From the NCBI GenBank assembly GCA_030267325.1, contig JAJDJS010000007.1:1-64000 (forward strand): DNA of 64,000 nucleotides, written 5' to 3'. The stretch comes from Desulfosarcina sp. OttesenSCG-928-A07. GTDB lineage: Bacteria; Desulfobacterota; Desulfobacteria; Desulfobacterales; Desulfosarcinaceae. Both the position numbers and the translations under genes were made by a program. Shown piece after piece: positions 16,996 through 26,497 of this stretch. The notes under the pieces were generated by a model that searched no databases, was not told where the DNA came from, and saw only the letters and a list, made by a program, of their open reading frames with translations. The first letter of the stretch is position 1, and each line of letters opens with the position of its first letter.

Positions 16996-17994
16996 CTATT
17001 TGTCATCGTATCCCTTCAAATACCGGAGCAGATCCGAATCTGTGGACAATATCAGGGCGCTGTTGCCGGAAAGGGAGGTGTTGTACACTTCAAGCGTTTT
17101 GATAAAGGAGTAAAATTCCGGATCCCGGCCAAAGGCGCTGGCATAAAGCTGAGTTGCCTGGGCATCGGCCTTTCCCATAATTTCCTGGGCACTCCGATAG
17201 GCTTCAGATTCAATCCGCTTTAAATCCCGTTCTTTTTCACCGAGGATTTTCTGGGCTTCCCCTTTTCCTTCGGATCGGAATTTCTGGGCGATCTGCTTAC
17301 GTTCGGCAATCATCCGGTCGTAAACGGATTTTCTCACCGCTTCAATATAGTTGACCCGTTTGATTTTCACATCCACCAACTGGATGCCGAACTCCTTTAA
17401 TTTGGGCTTGGCCTGGTTCAGGATCTCCCGGTCAATTTTTTCCCGGCCCACCATAACCTGTGCAAACCGCGTGGCCGGGTCATGGATGGCTGCGTCTTCG
17501 GCAAGCTGTTGCTGTACGCTGGTTCCTCCCCCCAAATCTTCAAAGGTGTCCAGCTCCCGGTTGCTGTTCCGAACCGCTTCGATCAGGCGGTTGGAGGTGA
17601 TGAAATTCCGGACCGTGGGATCAATGATTTCATCCAGCCTTTGTCTGGCCTGGTTCATGGCCCGGGCCAGGGTGGGCTGGTTGCCGGTGGCCTTAAAAAA
17701 AAGTTCCGGATCCACAATTTTCCACCGGGCAAAGGCATTGACCAAAATATAGGTTTTATCCAGGGTGTTGATCTGGTCGGCGCTGCCTTCCCATTCCTGA
17801 AGATTTTTGGGAAACGGAACGGGTTCTTCAATAAAGGGTACTCTGAATTTAAGACCCGGCGTGATATTGACACGCTGGATTTTATCAAATCGGGTCACCA
17901 CCACATACTCGGTTTCATCCACCATATAGGCAGAAGAAATCACCACCATCAGAACCAGGACGCCGAGACTGGTCAATATCGTTTTTTTATTCAT
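16996..17994 (-). CDS. hflC: HflC, SPFH-domain regulator of FtsH protease
   Basis: 332 residues. One N-terminal membrane helix (about 7-24) precedes an SPFH/band-7 domain (DETEYVVVTRFDKIQRVNIT) and a long charged helix (KQIAQKFRSEGKGEAQKILG) of the HflC type. With HflK it forms the ring around FtsH in the inner membrane. Its start overlaps the hflK stop by eight bases, so the pair is translationally coupled. Confidence 0.95.
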   Translation of the reverse strand: MNKKTILTSLGVLVLMVVISSAYMVDETEYVVVTRFDKIQRVNITPGLKFRVPFIEEPVPFPKNLQEWEGSADQINTLDKTYILVNAFARWKIVDPELFFKATGNQPTLARAMNQARQRLDEIIDPTVRNFITSNRLIEAVRNSNRELDTFEDLGGGTSVQQQLAEDAAIHDPATRFAQVMVGREKIDREILNQAKPKLKEFGIQLVDVKIKRVNYIEAVRKSVYDRMIAERKQIAQKFRSEGKGEAQKILGEKERDLKRIESEAYRSAQEIMGKADAQATQLYASAFGRDPEFYSFIKTLEVYNTSLSGNSALILSTDSDLLRYLKGYDDK

Positions 17995-19030
17995 TTTTCA
18001 GCTCTCCGCCCATATTTCCGAGGTTCAGGAGCGGCAGCAGGTTTTTCTGATCCGCATCCATCAGGTATTTTTTATCGATTTTGGGCAGCAGCTCCTGCAA
18101 CGCTTCCAGGTAGAGCCGGCGCCGGGTCACGTCCTTGGCCTTGACATACTCCGCATACACCGATTGAAACCGGGCCGCGTCCCCTTTGGCGCGGTTGATG
18201 CGATCCAGGGCATAACCTTCGGCCGCCTTGATGGTGCGTTCGGCCTCGCCCCGGGCCGCGGGAATGGCCTTGTTGTAATCTTCACGGGACTGGTAGATCA
18301 TCTTTTCTTTTTCCTGTGTGGCCTGATTGACTTCGTTAAAAGAGGGCTGAACCGGTTCCGGCACATTGGTCTGTTTCATTTCAACGGTGTTGATGTGAAT
18401 ACCGGTTTCCAGCTTATCCAGTTCTTTCTGCAGCACGGTTTTGGCTTCTGCGGCAATTTCGTCTCGTTTGGAGATCACCTCGTTGATGCTCCGGTCGCCC
18501 ACCACCAGACGCATGCTGGATTCCGACAGATCCCGGAGCAGGCCGACGGGATTTCTGACTTTGAACAGGTAATTGTACGGATCTTTGATCCGGTACTGGA
18601 CAATCCACGGGACCACCGCCACGTTGAGATCGCCGGTGAGCATCAGAGAGACATTGGCTGCGTCCGATGTCTGCTGCAATCCTCCCACCTCGTCCCGGAG
18701 GCCAAATTCTTCCTTGTTGACCTGATCCTGGTGGACCTTGGTGACTTTTTCGATGCCAAAGGGAAGCTTGAAATTAAGGCCCGGATCAGAAACCCGGACA
18801 AATTTGCCGAATCGCTGGATCACACCCACTGCGCCGGACTCCACCGTGAACCAGGAAGAATAAAACATCAGGAGAACAACAATCCCCAGGAGGATAAAAA
18901 CCGATCCGCCCGGTGGTTTCATTTTTTTCAACTGGTTGAAAATGTCTTCCATCTGGGGCGGCACACCGCCCTGTTGCTGCTGTTTTTGTTGCTCATGCTG
19001 ACGGCTCAGCTTTTCCCAGTCCCAGGACAT
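17987..19030 (-). CDS. hflK: HflK, SPFH-domain regulator of FtsH protease
   Basis: 347 residues. The N-terminus is Gln-rich and cytoplasmic (MSWDWEKLSRQHEQQKQQQQ), followed by one membrane helix (about 44-62) and an SPFH domain beginning TVESGAVGVIQRFGKFVRVS. The C-terminal helical part contains ARGEAERTIKAAEGYALDRI. It is the partner of HflC, encoded just downstream. Confidence 0.95.
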   Translation of the reverse strand: MSWDWEKLSRQHEQQKQQQQGGVPPQMEDIFNQLKKMKPPGGSVFILLGIVVLLMFYSSWFTVESGAVGVIQRFGKFVRVSDPGLNFKLPFGIEKVTKVHQDQVNKEEFGLRDEVGGLQQTSDAANVSLMLTGDLNVAVVPWIVQYRIKDPYNYLFKVRNPVGLLRDLSESSMRLVVGDRSINEVISKRDEIAAEAKTVLQKELDKLETGIHINTVEMKQTNVPEPVQPSFNEVNQATQEKEKMIYQSREDYNKAIPAARGEAERTIKAAEGYALDRINRAKGDAARFQSVYAEYVKAKDVTRRRLYLEALQELLPKIDKKYLMDADQKNLLPLLNLGNMGGELKNE

Positions 19031-19444
19031 TTGTTTTCCTCGTTTGCATTTAAAGTAAAATCGAAGGAGGGGGCGTAGGCCTGCTGCCGGATGGTTGTCC
19101 GGCCTGCCCGCCGGGAAATTCGGCGGTCATCCAAACATCTGAAGCCTGATGAACGGCCCTGACGATTTTTTGACGGTATGATAAAAGACGGTCCGGCAAA
19201 TAAAAACCCTATAAAAAATATAGACAAACAGAGATTAATTTATCGGTGAGGGGCCGAGAAAGTCAAGGGAAATCAATGGATCTGACAGGGCGAGAGTGTC
19301 TTATGGGCTTTAAAATCAGCACATCAATGTCCTGTGATACGCCGGGTCCATGGCAGCCATTTTGCGTTTCCGGTTGACACTGGCCTTTCTGCCGAAATCC
19401 TTATTTAATGACATTCAGGGTCAATCGTCGCAATACGGAAAAAA
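19031..19444. other. Intergenic region between recJ and hflK
   Basis: No gene is seen. Two short perfect hairpins lie in the hflK leader: GCCGGA/TCCGGC (19086-19103) and CCGCCG/CGGCGG (19108-19126). An AT-rich stretch at 19200-19240 probably holds the hflK promoter. No clear terminator for recJ was found. Confidence 0.4.
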
Positions 19445-21178
19445 TCAGCCCCGGCCTGCCAGCTTTGCAGGTATGGCATCCTGGATCACCAATTGAATTT
19501 TCCGGCTTCCGTTCCAGTGGTTCCACTGAAGGTGAAAAGCGATTTTGTCAAATCCCGCAGGTGAAGGAGAATCAGCTGTGTTGAACCAGATGGCCGAAAG
19601 TGTATCAGGATTTCCGGGCGCTCGTTCCAAAACCATCTGGCAGTGATTTCCCCCGAGCATTTTATGGTACCGGAGAGAGACTTTTTCAGCCATGAAAACA
19701 GGCCGCGGATTTCCCTGACCAAAAGGTTCCAATTGTTCAATCTGCGCCATGAGGTCTGGCGTGATGCGGGAAAGGGGAAGTGTCGCGTCAATGGAAAGAA
19801 GAGGGGGAGATGCTGGCGCGGAAATCAGGGTTCCCATCACGGATTCCAGACGGGCGCGAAAATCAGAGAGGTTGGCGGTTTTCAAGATCAGGCCCGCAGC
19901 CTGGGGATGGCCGCCAAAGCGGTCCAAAAGATCTGCGCATTGAGAAAGACCGGCGGTAAGATCAATGCCCTCAACACTGCGGCCCGATCCTTTGGCAATG
20001 CCATTTCGGGTGCTGATGACAATGGCCGGCCGGTTAAACGTCCGGGCCAGACGAGATGCCACAATGCCCACAACACCATCATGCCACAGGGGGCCGCTGA
20101 TCACCAGAACGGGTTTGGCAAGGCATTCCGGATAGCGGTCCAAATGCAGCCGGATCGCATCAAAAAGTTCATTTTCAAGGGCCTGGCGCTTGGTGTTCAG
20201 TTGACACAAGGCCCTTGCCAGCCGGTCTGCCCGTGATGGATCATCTGTGAGCAGGAGTTCACAGGCCATTCTGGCATGGGCGAGCCGTCCAGCCGCATTG
20301 ATGCGGGGGGCCAGTTGAAAGGCAATGGTTTCCGTATTTACGTCAACTGGGGCAGATTTTCCGGAAAGGGCGGAAAGCGCTGCGATGCCGGGCCTGGGGC
20401 GGGTGTTGATCTGATATAGACCGGCAACGGTCAACATCCGGTTTTCTCCCACCAGCGGAACAATATCCGCAACCGTTCCCAGGGCCACCAGATCGCACAG
20501 CTGGCCCAGATGGGGCTCGGGCCGCGTTTTCCACAGCCCCGTTTCCCGAAGACGCGCCCGCAGGGCCATCACCAGATAAAAGGCAACCCCCACACCGGCC
20601 AGCCGGGAAAGCGTGCCGATAGAGCGGGCACTGCTCACCACTGCCACCGCATCTTCAGGCCACGCATCCACTGGATGATGATCTGTCACCACCGTGTCGA
20701 TGCCCATCTTACGGGCACAGGTAATGGCGTTACCGCTGCTGGAACCGCAGTCCACGGTGATGATGAGCTGGACTCCCGCCGGCCGGGCATACCGGGTGAT
20801 GAAATCCGGCCCCAGTCCGTATCCATCGGTCATGCGATAGGGAATCGCGTATCGGACATCAGCCCCGCAGTCGCGAAGAAAACTCACCATCACTGCTGTG
20901 GCGGTAACGCCATCTGCATCATAATCCCCAAAAACAAGGATTTTTTCCTGTTTTTCAATGGCCCGGCAGATCCGGCTCACAGCCGGCACCATGTCGGGAA
21001 GACGGACGGGTGGAGATAAATGGGACAGTGCAGGCGTTAAAAACCGGGCCGCCGAATCACCGGGAAGAATGCCCCGAATGGCCATGAGCCGGGCCACAAG
21101 GGGGGAGCAGTCGGTCTGCTGCTGGATTTTTCGGACGATTTGGGGATCTGGATCAAGAAGGCGCCAGTTGTGTTTCAT
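19445..21178 (-). CDS. recJ: Single-stranded-DNA-specific exonuclease RecJ
   Basis: 577 residues from the ATG at 21178, chosen by the family-like start MKHNWRLLDPD; there is no strong ribosome site and an in-frame TTG lies at 21214. DHH-phosphoesterase motifs are present: FGDYDADGVTATAV, VTDHHPVDAWPED and RINAAGRLAHA, with a DHHA1-type segment GSGRSVEGIDL and GGHPQAAGL. RecJ degrades single-stranded DNA 5' to 3' in recombination and mismatch repair. It is the third gene of a lon-tsaB-recJ run. Confidence 0.95.
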   Translation of the reverse strand: MKHNWRLLDPDPQIVRKIQQQTDCSPLVARLMAIRGILPGDSAARFLTPALSHLSPPVRLPDMVPAVSRICRAIEKQEKILVFGDYDADGVTATAVMVSFLRDCGADVRYAIPYRMTDGYGLGPDFITRYARPAGVQLIITVDCGSSSGNAITCARKMGIDTVVTDHHPVDAWPEDAVAVVSSARSIGTLSRLAGVGVAFYLVMALRARLRETGLWKTRPEPHLGQLCDLVALGTVADIVPLVGENRMLTVAGLYQINTRPRPGIAALSALSGKSAPVDVNTETIAFQLAPRINAAGRLAHARMACELLLTDDPSRADRLARALCQLNTKRQALENELFDAIRLHLDRYPECLAKPVLVISGPLWHDGVVGIVASRLARTFNRPAIVISTRNGIAKGSGRSVEGIDLTAGLSQCADLLDRFGGHPQAAGLILKTANLSDFRARLESVMGTLISAPASPPLLSIDATLPLSRITPDLMAQIEQLEPFGQGNPRPVFMAEKVSLRYHKMLGGNHCQMVLERAPGNPDTLSAIWFNTADSPSPAGFDKIAFHLQWNHWNGSRKIQLVIQDAIPAKLAGRG

Positions 21179-21262
21179 GGTCCGGGCATATCGTAGCGGC
21201 GGGACACGTGTCAACAGGGAGGAATTGTGAGATTACCGCTGTCCCTGATCGCCTTTGAGCCC

Positions 21263-21940
21263 TCATCCCGACACCTGGGCATCCGATGGCCGGATATAGG
21301 TGGGCACAAGGGAGCCCGGGTCGTGGGTCATCTGCCGGCAGGTGGGATCCAGGGCAAGCCGTCCGACGGCAACAACGGGGATCACATGGTGGTCTGTATC
21401 CGCAAATCGGATTCCCCTGGGGCCATGGGCCAGAAAAAAATCCCGGTAAAGCACAGCGCCCGATCCCACCAGCCATGCATTTTCAGGCAGAATGGAACAG
21501 ACAGCTTCAGGGGGTCCGACCTTTTCCGGTTCCCGGCACATCCGGATATGGCGTCCTGTGTCGTAGACAGAATAATAGACTTCGCCTCGCCGGGCATCCA
21601 ACATGGGAACCACCGGTCCCGGACTTTGTGAAAAGGGAAAGGCAAGGGCAGAAAGGCTGCTGACGCCGATCACCGCAGCACCTGTGGCCATGGCCAAGCC
21701 CTTTGCCGTGCTGATGCCGATTCGAAGTCCGGTAAAGGTTCCCGGACCCTTTGAAACCGCAATGACATCAATGGCTTTCGGAAAAATTCCGCACTGTTTC
21801 AGGGCCGCGTCAATCATGTCGGCCAGATGGCGGGAATGGGTTTTTCCGGCCAGGTACACGGTTTCAAGCAACAGGGAGTCGTCCTGAAACACCGCCACCC
21901 CACAACCGGCGGCAGCGGTGTCAATGGCAAGAAGAATCAT
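21263..21940 (-). CDS. tsaB: tRNA threonylcarbamoyladenosine synthesis protein TsaB
   Basis: 225 residues. The ASKHA-fold start is MILLAIDTAAAGCGVAVF, followed by THSRHLADMIDAAL and the family signature VSKGPGTFTGLRIGISTAKGLAMA. TsaB partners with TsaD and TsaE in forming t6A37 of ANN-decoding tRNAs. It overlaps the lon stop by ATGA, suggesting coupling. Confidence 0.95.
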   Translation of the reverse strand: MILLAIDTAAAGCGVAVFQDDSLLLETVYLAGKTHSRHLADMIDAALKQCGIFPKAIDVIAVSKGPGTFTGLRIGISTAKGLAMATGAAVIGVSSLSALAFPFSQSPGPVVPMLDARRGEVYYSVYDTGRHIRMCREPEKVGPPEAVCSILPENAWLVGSGAVLYRDFFLAHGPRGIRFADTDHHVIPVVAVGRLALDPTCRQMTHDPGSLVPTYIRPSDAQVSG

Positions 21941-24372
21941 GCGGACAAACTGTTTTTCGCCGATTTTTTTGTTTTGGGCGCTTTTTTCGGTTTGGGAAGT
22001 GGCGGTTCAAGGGCCAAATCCAGCACTTCTTCCATGCTGGACACCGGAACAAACCGGATTTTGCGTTTGACGTTTTTGGGGATTTCCACCAGATCCCGGT
22101 TGTTTTTCTGGGGCATGATGATGGTGGTGATGCCGGCCCTCAAGGCGCCCAATGATTTTTCCTTGAGCCCGCCGATGGGCAGCACACGGCCGCGCAGGGT
22201 GATTTCTCCGGTCATGGCCACATCTGTGTTTACCGGTCTGTCCGTGAGTGCGGAAATCAGCGCCACGGCCATGGCAATACCGGCTGACGGTCCGTCTTTG
22301 GGAATGGCACCGGCTGGCACATGAATGTGAATGTCCCGGTTTTCAAACACCGAATCCTTGATCTTGAACCGGTCAATATTGGCACGCGCATAACTCAGGG
22401 CTGCCCGGGCCGATTCCTGCATGACCTCGCCCAATTGCCCGGTGAGGATCATCTCGCCCTTTCCGTTGATGAGGGACACTTCCACATACAAAACTTCTCC
22501 GCCCACCTGGGTCCAGGCCAGACCTGTTGAAAGCCCCACCTGGCTTTCTTCCTTGTCCATCTCAGGATAATACCGGGGCGGACCCAGATATTTTTCAAGG
22601 CTCTGGCGGGTGATCTGAAACGATCCTTTTTCACCCTCGGCAATGCGGCGGGCTACTTTCCGGCACAGGGTTCCCAGCTCCCGCTCCAGGTTTCGCAAGC
22701 CCGCCTCGGCGGTGTACTCCTCAATCACCTGAATCAGCGATTTTTCACTAAAATGAATCTGTTTGGGCTTGATGCCGTTTTCCCTGATCTGCCGGGGAAT
22801 CAGATGGGTTTCGGCAATGATTTTTTTCTCGTCATTGGTATATCCGGAAAGATTGATCACTTCCATTCGGTCCAGAAGCGCCGATGGAATGGTATCGGAC
22901 ATATTGGCCGTCAGAATGAACATGACCTTGGAAAGGTCAAACTGGATGTTGAGGTAATGATCGCTGAACTCTTTGTTCTGCTCGGGGTCCAGGGCTTCCA
23001 AAAGGGCCGAAGACGGATCGCCCCTGAAATCCGAGCCGATTTTGTCAATTTCGTCCATCATGAAAACCGGGTTGTTGGCGCCGGCCTGCTTGAGCCCCTG
23101 AATGATCCGGCCGGGCAGGGCGCCGATGTAGGTCCGCCGGTGGCCCCGGATTTCGGCTTCGTCCCGGATCCCGCCCAGTGAAATACGGACAAACTTGCGT
23201 TTCATGGCATTGGCAATGGCCCGCCCCAAAGATGTTTTGCCCACGCCCGGCGGCCCCACAAAGCAGAGGATCGGGCCTTTGCTTTTGGGGTTCAGTTTTC
23301 TGACGCTGAGATATTCCAGAATCCGGTCCTTGATTTTCTCAAGGCCGTAATGGTCCTGATCCAGAATTTTTCTGGCATTTTTGATATCCAGGGCGTCAGG
23401 TGTGGATTTGCTCCAGGGAAGTTCCACCATCCAGTCCAGATAGGTCCGGATCACGGAAGATTCCGCCGAATCCGGATGCATCTGCTCCAGGCGGCGAAGC
23501 TGTTTTTCCGCTTCTTCCCGGGCTTCCCGGGACATGCGGGCCCGCTTGATCTTGCTCCTGTACGCCTCGACTTCCTGGGTGCGTTCATCGGTCTCTCCCA
23601 GTTCCCGGTGAATGGCGCGGACCTGTTCTCGCAGAAAATAGTCTTTCTGGCTTTTGGAAATCTCGTCCTTGACTTCGGACTGGATTCTGGCCTGCATGGT
23701 GGACAGTTCCACCTCGCGAAACAGAAGATCATTGATCTTTTTAAGGCGTTGGACCGGATCCAGGGTTTCGATGATGGACTGGGCTTCGTCAATTTTGAGC
23801 CGCAGGTTGGACGCCACCAGATCGGCCAGACGACCGGGCTGGTCAATGCTGGTCAAAATGGCCCCTACTTCACTGGTGTATTCCCCGCGCAGGGTGAGAA
23901 TCTGCTCGGCGTATTCCCGCACATTGCGCATCAGGGCTTCGGCCTCAATGCTGACCGGCACCTGTTCCGGTTCTTCCACCAGTTCGATCTGTACCCGAAA
24001 AACTCCTCGTTTTCGCAGGTATTTGACAATTCTGGCCTTGGCCATGCCCTGAACGAGGGTTTTTACCCGGCCGTCGGGAAGTTTAAGCATGCGCAGGACC
24101 CGGCTCACCGTTCCCAGCTTGTAAATTTCCTCGGGTTCGGGATTTTCAATCCCCGGATCAATCTGTGTGGCAATGAAAAGATACCGATCTTTGGCAATGG
24201 CATCTTCAATGGCATGAACGGATTTTTCCCGCCCCACAAACAGGGGCAGCAGCATATCGGTAAAGATCACCACATCCCGGACGGGTATCATGGGAAGTTT
24301 CATGGGAATGGCCATCTCGGGCGTGTCATCCTCAATGATGCTGATCAGATCGTCTTTATCGGTTTCACCCAT
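21937..24372 (-). CDS. lon: ATP-dependent protease Lon
   Basis: 811 residues from the ATG at 24372, which has AGGAG six bases upstream. Order: LON substrate-binding domain (PMIPVRDVVIFTDMLLPLFV), coiled-coil middle, AAA+ module with Walker A GPPGVGKT and Walker B MDEIDK, then the Ser-Lys protease domain with catalytic Ser in PKDGPSAG and the Lys in the following GLKEK segment region. It degrades misfolded and regulatory proteins in the cytoplasm. It is divergent from the prepilin peptidase gene. Confidence 0.97.
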   Translation of the reverse strand: MGETDKDDLISIIEDDTPEMAIPMKLPMIPVRDVVIFTDMLLPLFVGREKSVHAIEDAIAKDRYLFIATQIDPGIENPEPEEIYKLGTVSRVLRMLKLPDGRVKTLVQGMAKARIVKYLRKRGVFRVQIELVEEPEQVPVSIEAEALMRNVREYAEQILTLRGEYTSEVGAILTSIDQPGRLADLVASNLRLKIDEAQSIIETLDPVQRLKKINDLLFREVELSTMQARIQSEVKDEISKSQKDYFLREQVRAIHRELGETDERTQEVEAYRSKIKRARMSREAREEAEKQLRRLEQMHPDSAESSVIRTYLDWMVELPWSKSTPDALDIKNARKILDQDHYGLEKIKDRILEYLSVRKLNPKSKGPILCFVGPPGVGKTSLGRAIANAMKRKFVRISLGGIRDEAEIRGHRRTYIGALPGRIIQGLKQAGANNPVFMMDEIDKIGSDFRGDPSSALLEALDPEQNKEFSDHYLNIQFDLSKVMFILTANMSDTIPSALLDRMEVINLSGYTNDEKKIIAETHLIPRQIRENGIKPKQIHFSEKSLIQVIEEYTAEAGLRNLERELGTLCRKVARRIAEGEKGSFQITRQSLEKYLGPPRYYPEMDKEESQVGLSTGLAWTQVGGEVLYVEVSLINGKGEMILTGQLGEVMQESARAALSYARANIDRFKIKDSVFENRDIHIHVPAGAIPKDGPSAGIAMAVALISALTDRPVNTDVAMTGEITLRGRVLPIGGLKEKSLGALRAGITTIIMPQKNNRDLVEIPKNVKRKIRFVPVSSMEEVLDLALEPPLPKPKKAPKTKKSAKNSLSA

Positions 24373-24422
24373 CGTAACTCCTGAAAATATCGGTCGCCTG
24401 GAAAAAGGGCCGGAAAAACACG

Positions 24423-24440
24423 CCTGTTTCAAAAAACAGG
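24423..24440. promoter_or_regulatory. Dyad in the lon leader
   Basis: CCTGTTT (24423-24429) and AAACAGG (24434-24440) form a perfect 7-base inverted repeat with a 4-base centre, about 50 bases before the lon start in the lon/prepilin-peptidase divergent spacer. It could be an operator or an RNA hairpin. Confidence 0.4.
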
Positions 24441-24572
24441 TATTAACATAATCCTGAATTTTTCTTTGACAATGGCTGCCGGGTTCTTTTAAAAAAAGCA
24501 AAGCGTTTTATCTGAGCACCCCTTCACCCAACCCGATTCACCCCAAAAGCCCCTTGCAGCTGGATATTGTTC

Positions 24573-25355
24573 ATGACACTGTTTTTTGCTTTTTGCATCG
24601 CGGCGTTTGTTCTGGGCGCCTGCATCGGCAGTTTTCTCAATGTCTGTATTTATCGCATACCCGCAGGTTTGTCCATTGTCCATCCAGGGTCGCGCTGTCC
24701 GGGGTGTGGTGAGGCCATTTTTTGGTACGACAATATTCCCTTGGTGAGTTATTTGGTTCTGCTTCGGGGAAAATGCCGGTTTTGCAAAATGTCCGTTTCA
24801 ATCCGTTATCTGTTCGTTGAGCTGGTGACCGGTTTTTTTGCCGTGGCCTGCCTTTATGCCTTTGGCCTGACCTTTTACAGCCTTGTAAATTTTCTTTTTA
24901 TGGCGACCCTCATCGTTGTCAGTTTCATTGACCTTGACCACCTGATCATTCCGGACCGCATTTCGCTTCCAGGCATTTTCGTTTTTTTTCTGGCAGCCTT
25001 TTCCGCTTCTTCCCCCAGCTGGCAGGACCGGGCCATCGGCATTGTGGCGGGTGCCGGAAGTATCTGGCTGATCTCTGCCGGGTACCGGCAGGTCACCGGA
25101 AAAGACGGCATGGGCGGCGGCGATGCCAAGTTACTCGCCATGGTGGGTGCCCTCATCGGCTGGCAGGGCGTTCTCTTTACCCTTTTTTCCGCCTCTGCCA
25201 TTGGCACCCTGGTGGGTATGCCCGCCCTGATCAAATCCGGAAAAGGCCTGACGGCCCAGATCCCCTTTGGCCCTTTTCTTTCCGCCGGCGCCATTCTCTA
25301 CCTTTTTTTCGGGGAAGCCCTGATCCATTGGTACCTTCATCTCTGGCTCCCTTGA
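24573..25355 (+). CDS. Prepilin peptidase / N-methyltransferase (PilD/GspO, A24)
   Basis: 260 residues, very hydrophobic with about seven or eight membrane helices. The N-terminal domain carries the zinc cysteines in two CxxC pairs (CPGC and CRFC). The two catalytic aspartates of A24 peptidases are visible in SFIDLDHLIIPD and GMGGGDAKLL. It cleaves and methylates type IV pilin or type II secretion pseudopilin precursors at the inner membrane. The ATG at 24573 is chosen over an upstream TTG; the ribosome site is weak. No pilin genes lie nearby. Confidence 0.93.
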   Translation: MTLFFAFCIAAFVLGACIGSFLNVCIYRIPAGLSIVHPGSRCPGCGEAIFWYDNIPLVSYLVLLRGKCRFCKMSVSIRYLFVELVTGFFAVACLYAFGLTFYSLVNFLFMATLIVVSFIDLDHLIIPDRISLPGIFVFFLAAFSASSPSWQDRAIGIVAGAGSIWLISAGYRQVTGKDGMGGGDAKLLAMVGALIGWQGVLFTLFSASAIGTLVGMPALIKSGKGLTAQIPFGPFLSAGAILYLFFGEALIHWYLHLWLP

Positions 25356-25495
25356 ATAACAGCATTTGCTTTAAAGTCAGCCTGTTGATGATCAGCAGAA
25401 AGACCACCTTTCTATCCGCCTTCCCGGAAAATCCCTTCACTGATTTCCCACTGCTCGCTCAAGAGCTGCACGGATCCTGGGAATTAAGAAAAATA

Positions 25496-25524
25496 TTGAC
25501 ACTGCTTTAAAATTGACCTATGGC
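25496..25524 (+). promoter_or_regulatory. Likely promoter of tRNA-Gly
   Basis: A perfect TTGACA (25496-25501) lies 17 bases before TATGGC (25519-25524). The -10 is imperfect. The tRNA starts 15 bases further on. Confidence 0.5.
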
Positions 25525-25538
25525 TACCGCTTTGATGA

Positions 25539-25614
25539 GCGGGCATAGCTCAGCTGGTAGAGTACAAGCTTCCCAAGCTTGGTGTCGCGAGTTCGAATCT
25601 CGTTGCCCGCTCCA
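25539..25614 (+). tRNA. tRNA-Gly (anticodon CCC)
   Basis: A 76-base cloverleaf with encoded CCA. Acceptor stem GCGGGCA pairs with TGCCCGC, the anticodon stem CAAGC/GCTTG holds loop TTCCCAA, and the T-arm contains GTTCGAATC. The anticodon CCC reads the GGG codon. Confidence 0.97.
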
Positions 25615-25742
25615 TCATGCAAGTCCGGATTCGTCTGTTTCCGGCAGTGGTATCGTCAGGTCATGATGAATTCTGGCGGATGTTCCTATCGTTCGACACG
25701 GCATAACGACGAAAAGGAAACCCAGGGTCGAGTTTGGAAAGT

Positions 25743-25774
25743 AAACGGGCGGTTTGCCCGTTTTTGTTTTTTTT
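25743..25774 (+). terminator. Intrinsic terminator between tRNA-Gly and rimP
   Basis: ACGGGC and GCCCGT form a stem around GGTTT, followed by TTTTGTTTTTTTT. It ends 28 bases before the rimP ATG, so rimP must be transcribed by readthrough or from a promoter very close to it. Confidence 0.8.
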
Positions 25775-25801
25775 AACACTGTTTTTCAATTGGGCGGCAA
25801 A

Positions 25802-26377
25802 ATGGCCGGACGCCACGGAAAACCCAGAACAAAGCCCGTCAGGTCAACAGCCAACGGGTCAGCGCCCAAAAAATCGACGGCACCCGCCCCATCGTCCACT
25901 GCATGGCGCGATCACCAGCGGGCGGTGATCGCATCGGTGACCCGTCTTGTCGAGTCCCTGTGTGGGGCTTCCGGCATTGAACTGGTCCATGTGGAATATC
26001 AGCGTGAGCCGGGCGGCCTCACCTTGCGGATCTATCTGGACCAGCCCGGCGGCATCACCCTGGATGACTGCGTTGACATGAATCGGAAGCTGGGAGACAT
26101 TCTGGATGTGCATGTGGCAGACCTTCCGCCCTATCAGCTGGAGGTATCATCTCCGGGGATCAACCGGCCGTTGGGAAAATTATCAGATTTTGACAGATTC
26201 CGGGGGCACCACGCCAAAATCCGGATGGTGACGGCTGTGGGCGGCCGGAAAAATTTTACGGGCATACTTGCCGGCATTGCGGGTGAAATGATCCGCTTAG
26301 AGGTTGACGGCAAGCTCGTTGAGTTGAATTATAACGATGTCGTACGGGCGCGCCTGGACATGGAAATCAGCCTGTGA
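25802..26377 (+). CDS. rimP: Ribosome maturation factor RimP
   Basis: 191 residues. RimP is needed for 30S subunit maturation. Family segments include GIELVHVEYQREPGGLTLRI, GGITLDDCVDMNRKLGDILD, YQLEVSSPGINRPL and the C-terminal ELNYNDVVRARL. The ATG at 25802 avoids the terminator that lies inside the longer frame from 25754. The first 35 residues are a basic, Pro/Ala-rich extension absent from short RimP proteins. It heads the nusA-infB block, its usual place in bacteria. Confidence 0.93.
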   Translation: MAGRHGKPRTKPVRSTANGSAPKKSTAPAPSSTAWRDHQRAVIASVTRLVESLCGASGIELVHVEYQREPGGLTLRIYLDQPGGITLDDCVDMNRKLGDILDVHVADLPPYQLEVSSPGINRPLGKLSDFDRFRGHHAKIRMVTAVGGRKNFTGILAGIAGEMIRLEVDGKLVELNYNDVVRARLDMEISL

Positions 26378-26399
26378 AACAGACATGGACAAAAAATGG

Positions 26400-26446
26400 G
26401 GAAATGCGGACGAATAAAAATTTTTGTCCTTCTGATCTGCATTTCC
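26400..26446 (+). promoter_or_regulatory. Hairpin in the rimP-nusA spacer
   Basis: GGAAATGC (26400-26407) pairs with GCATTTCC (26439-26446), with an inner GGAC/GTCC pair. There is no following T-run, so it looks like an mRNA structure rather than a terminator. Confidence 0.4.
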
Positions 26447-26497
26447 ATAAAAAACCGGGCGATCATCTGAACAGGCCGGAATAACGGAGAGCTAGGG

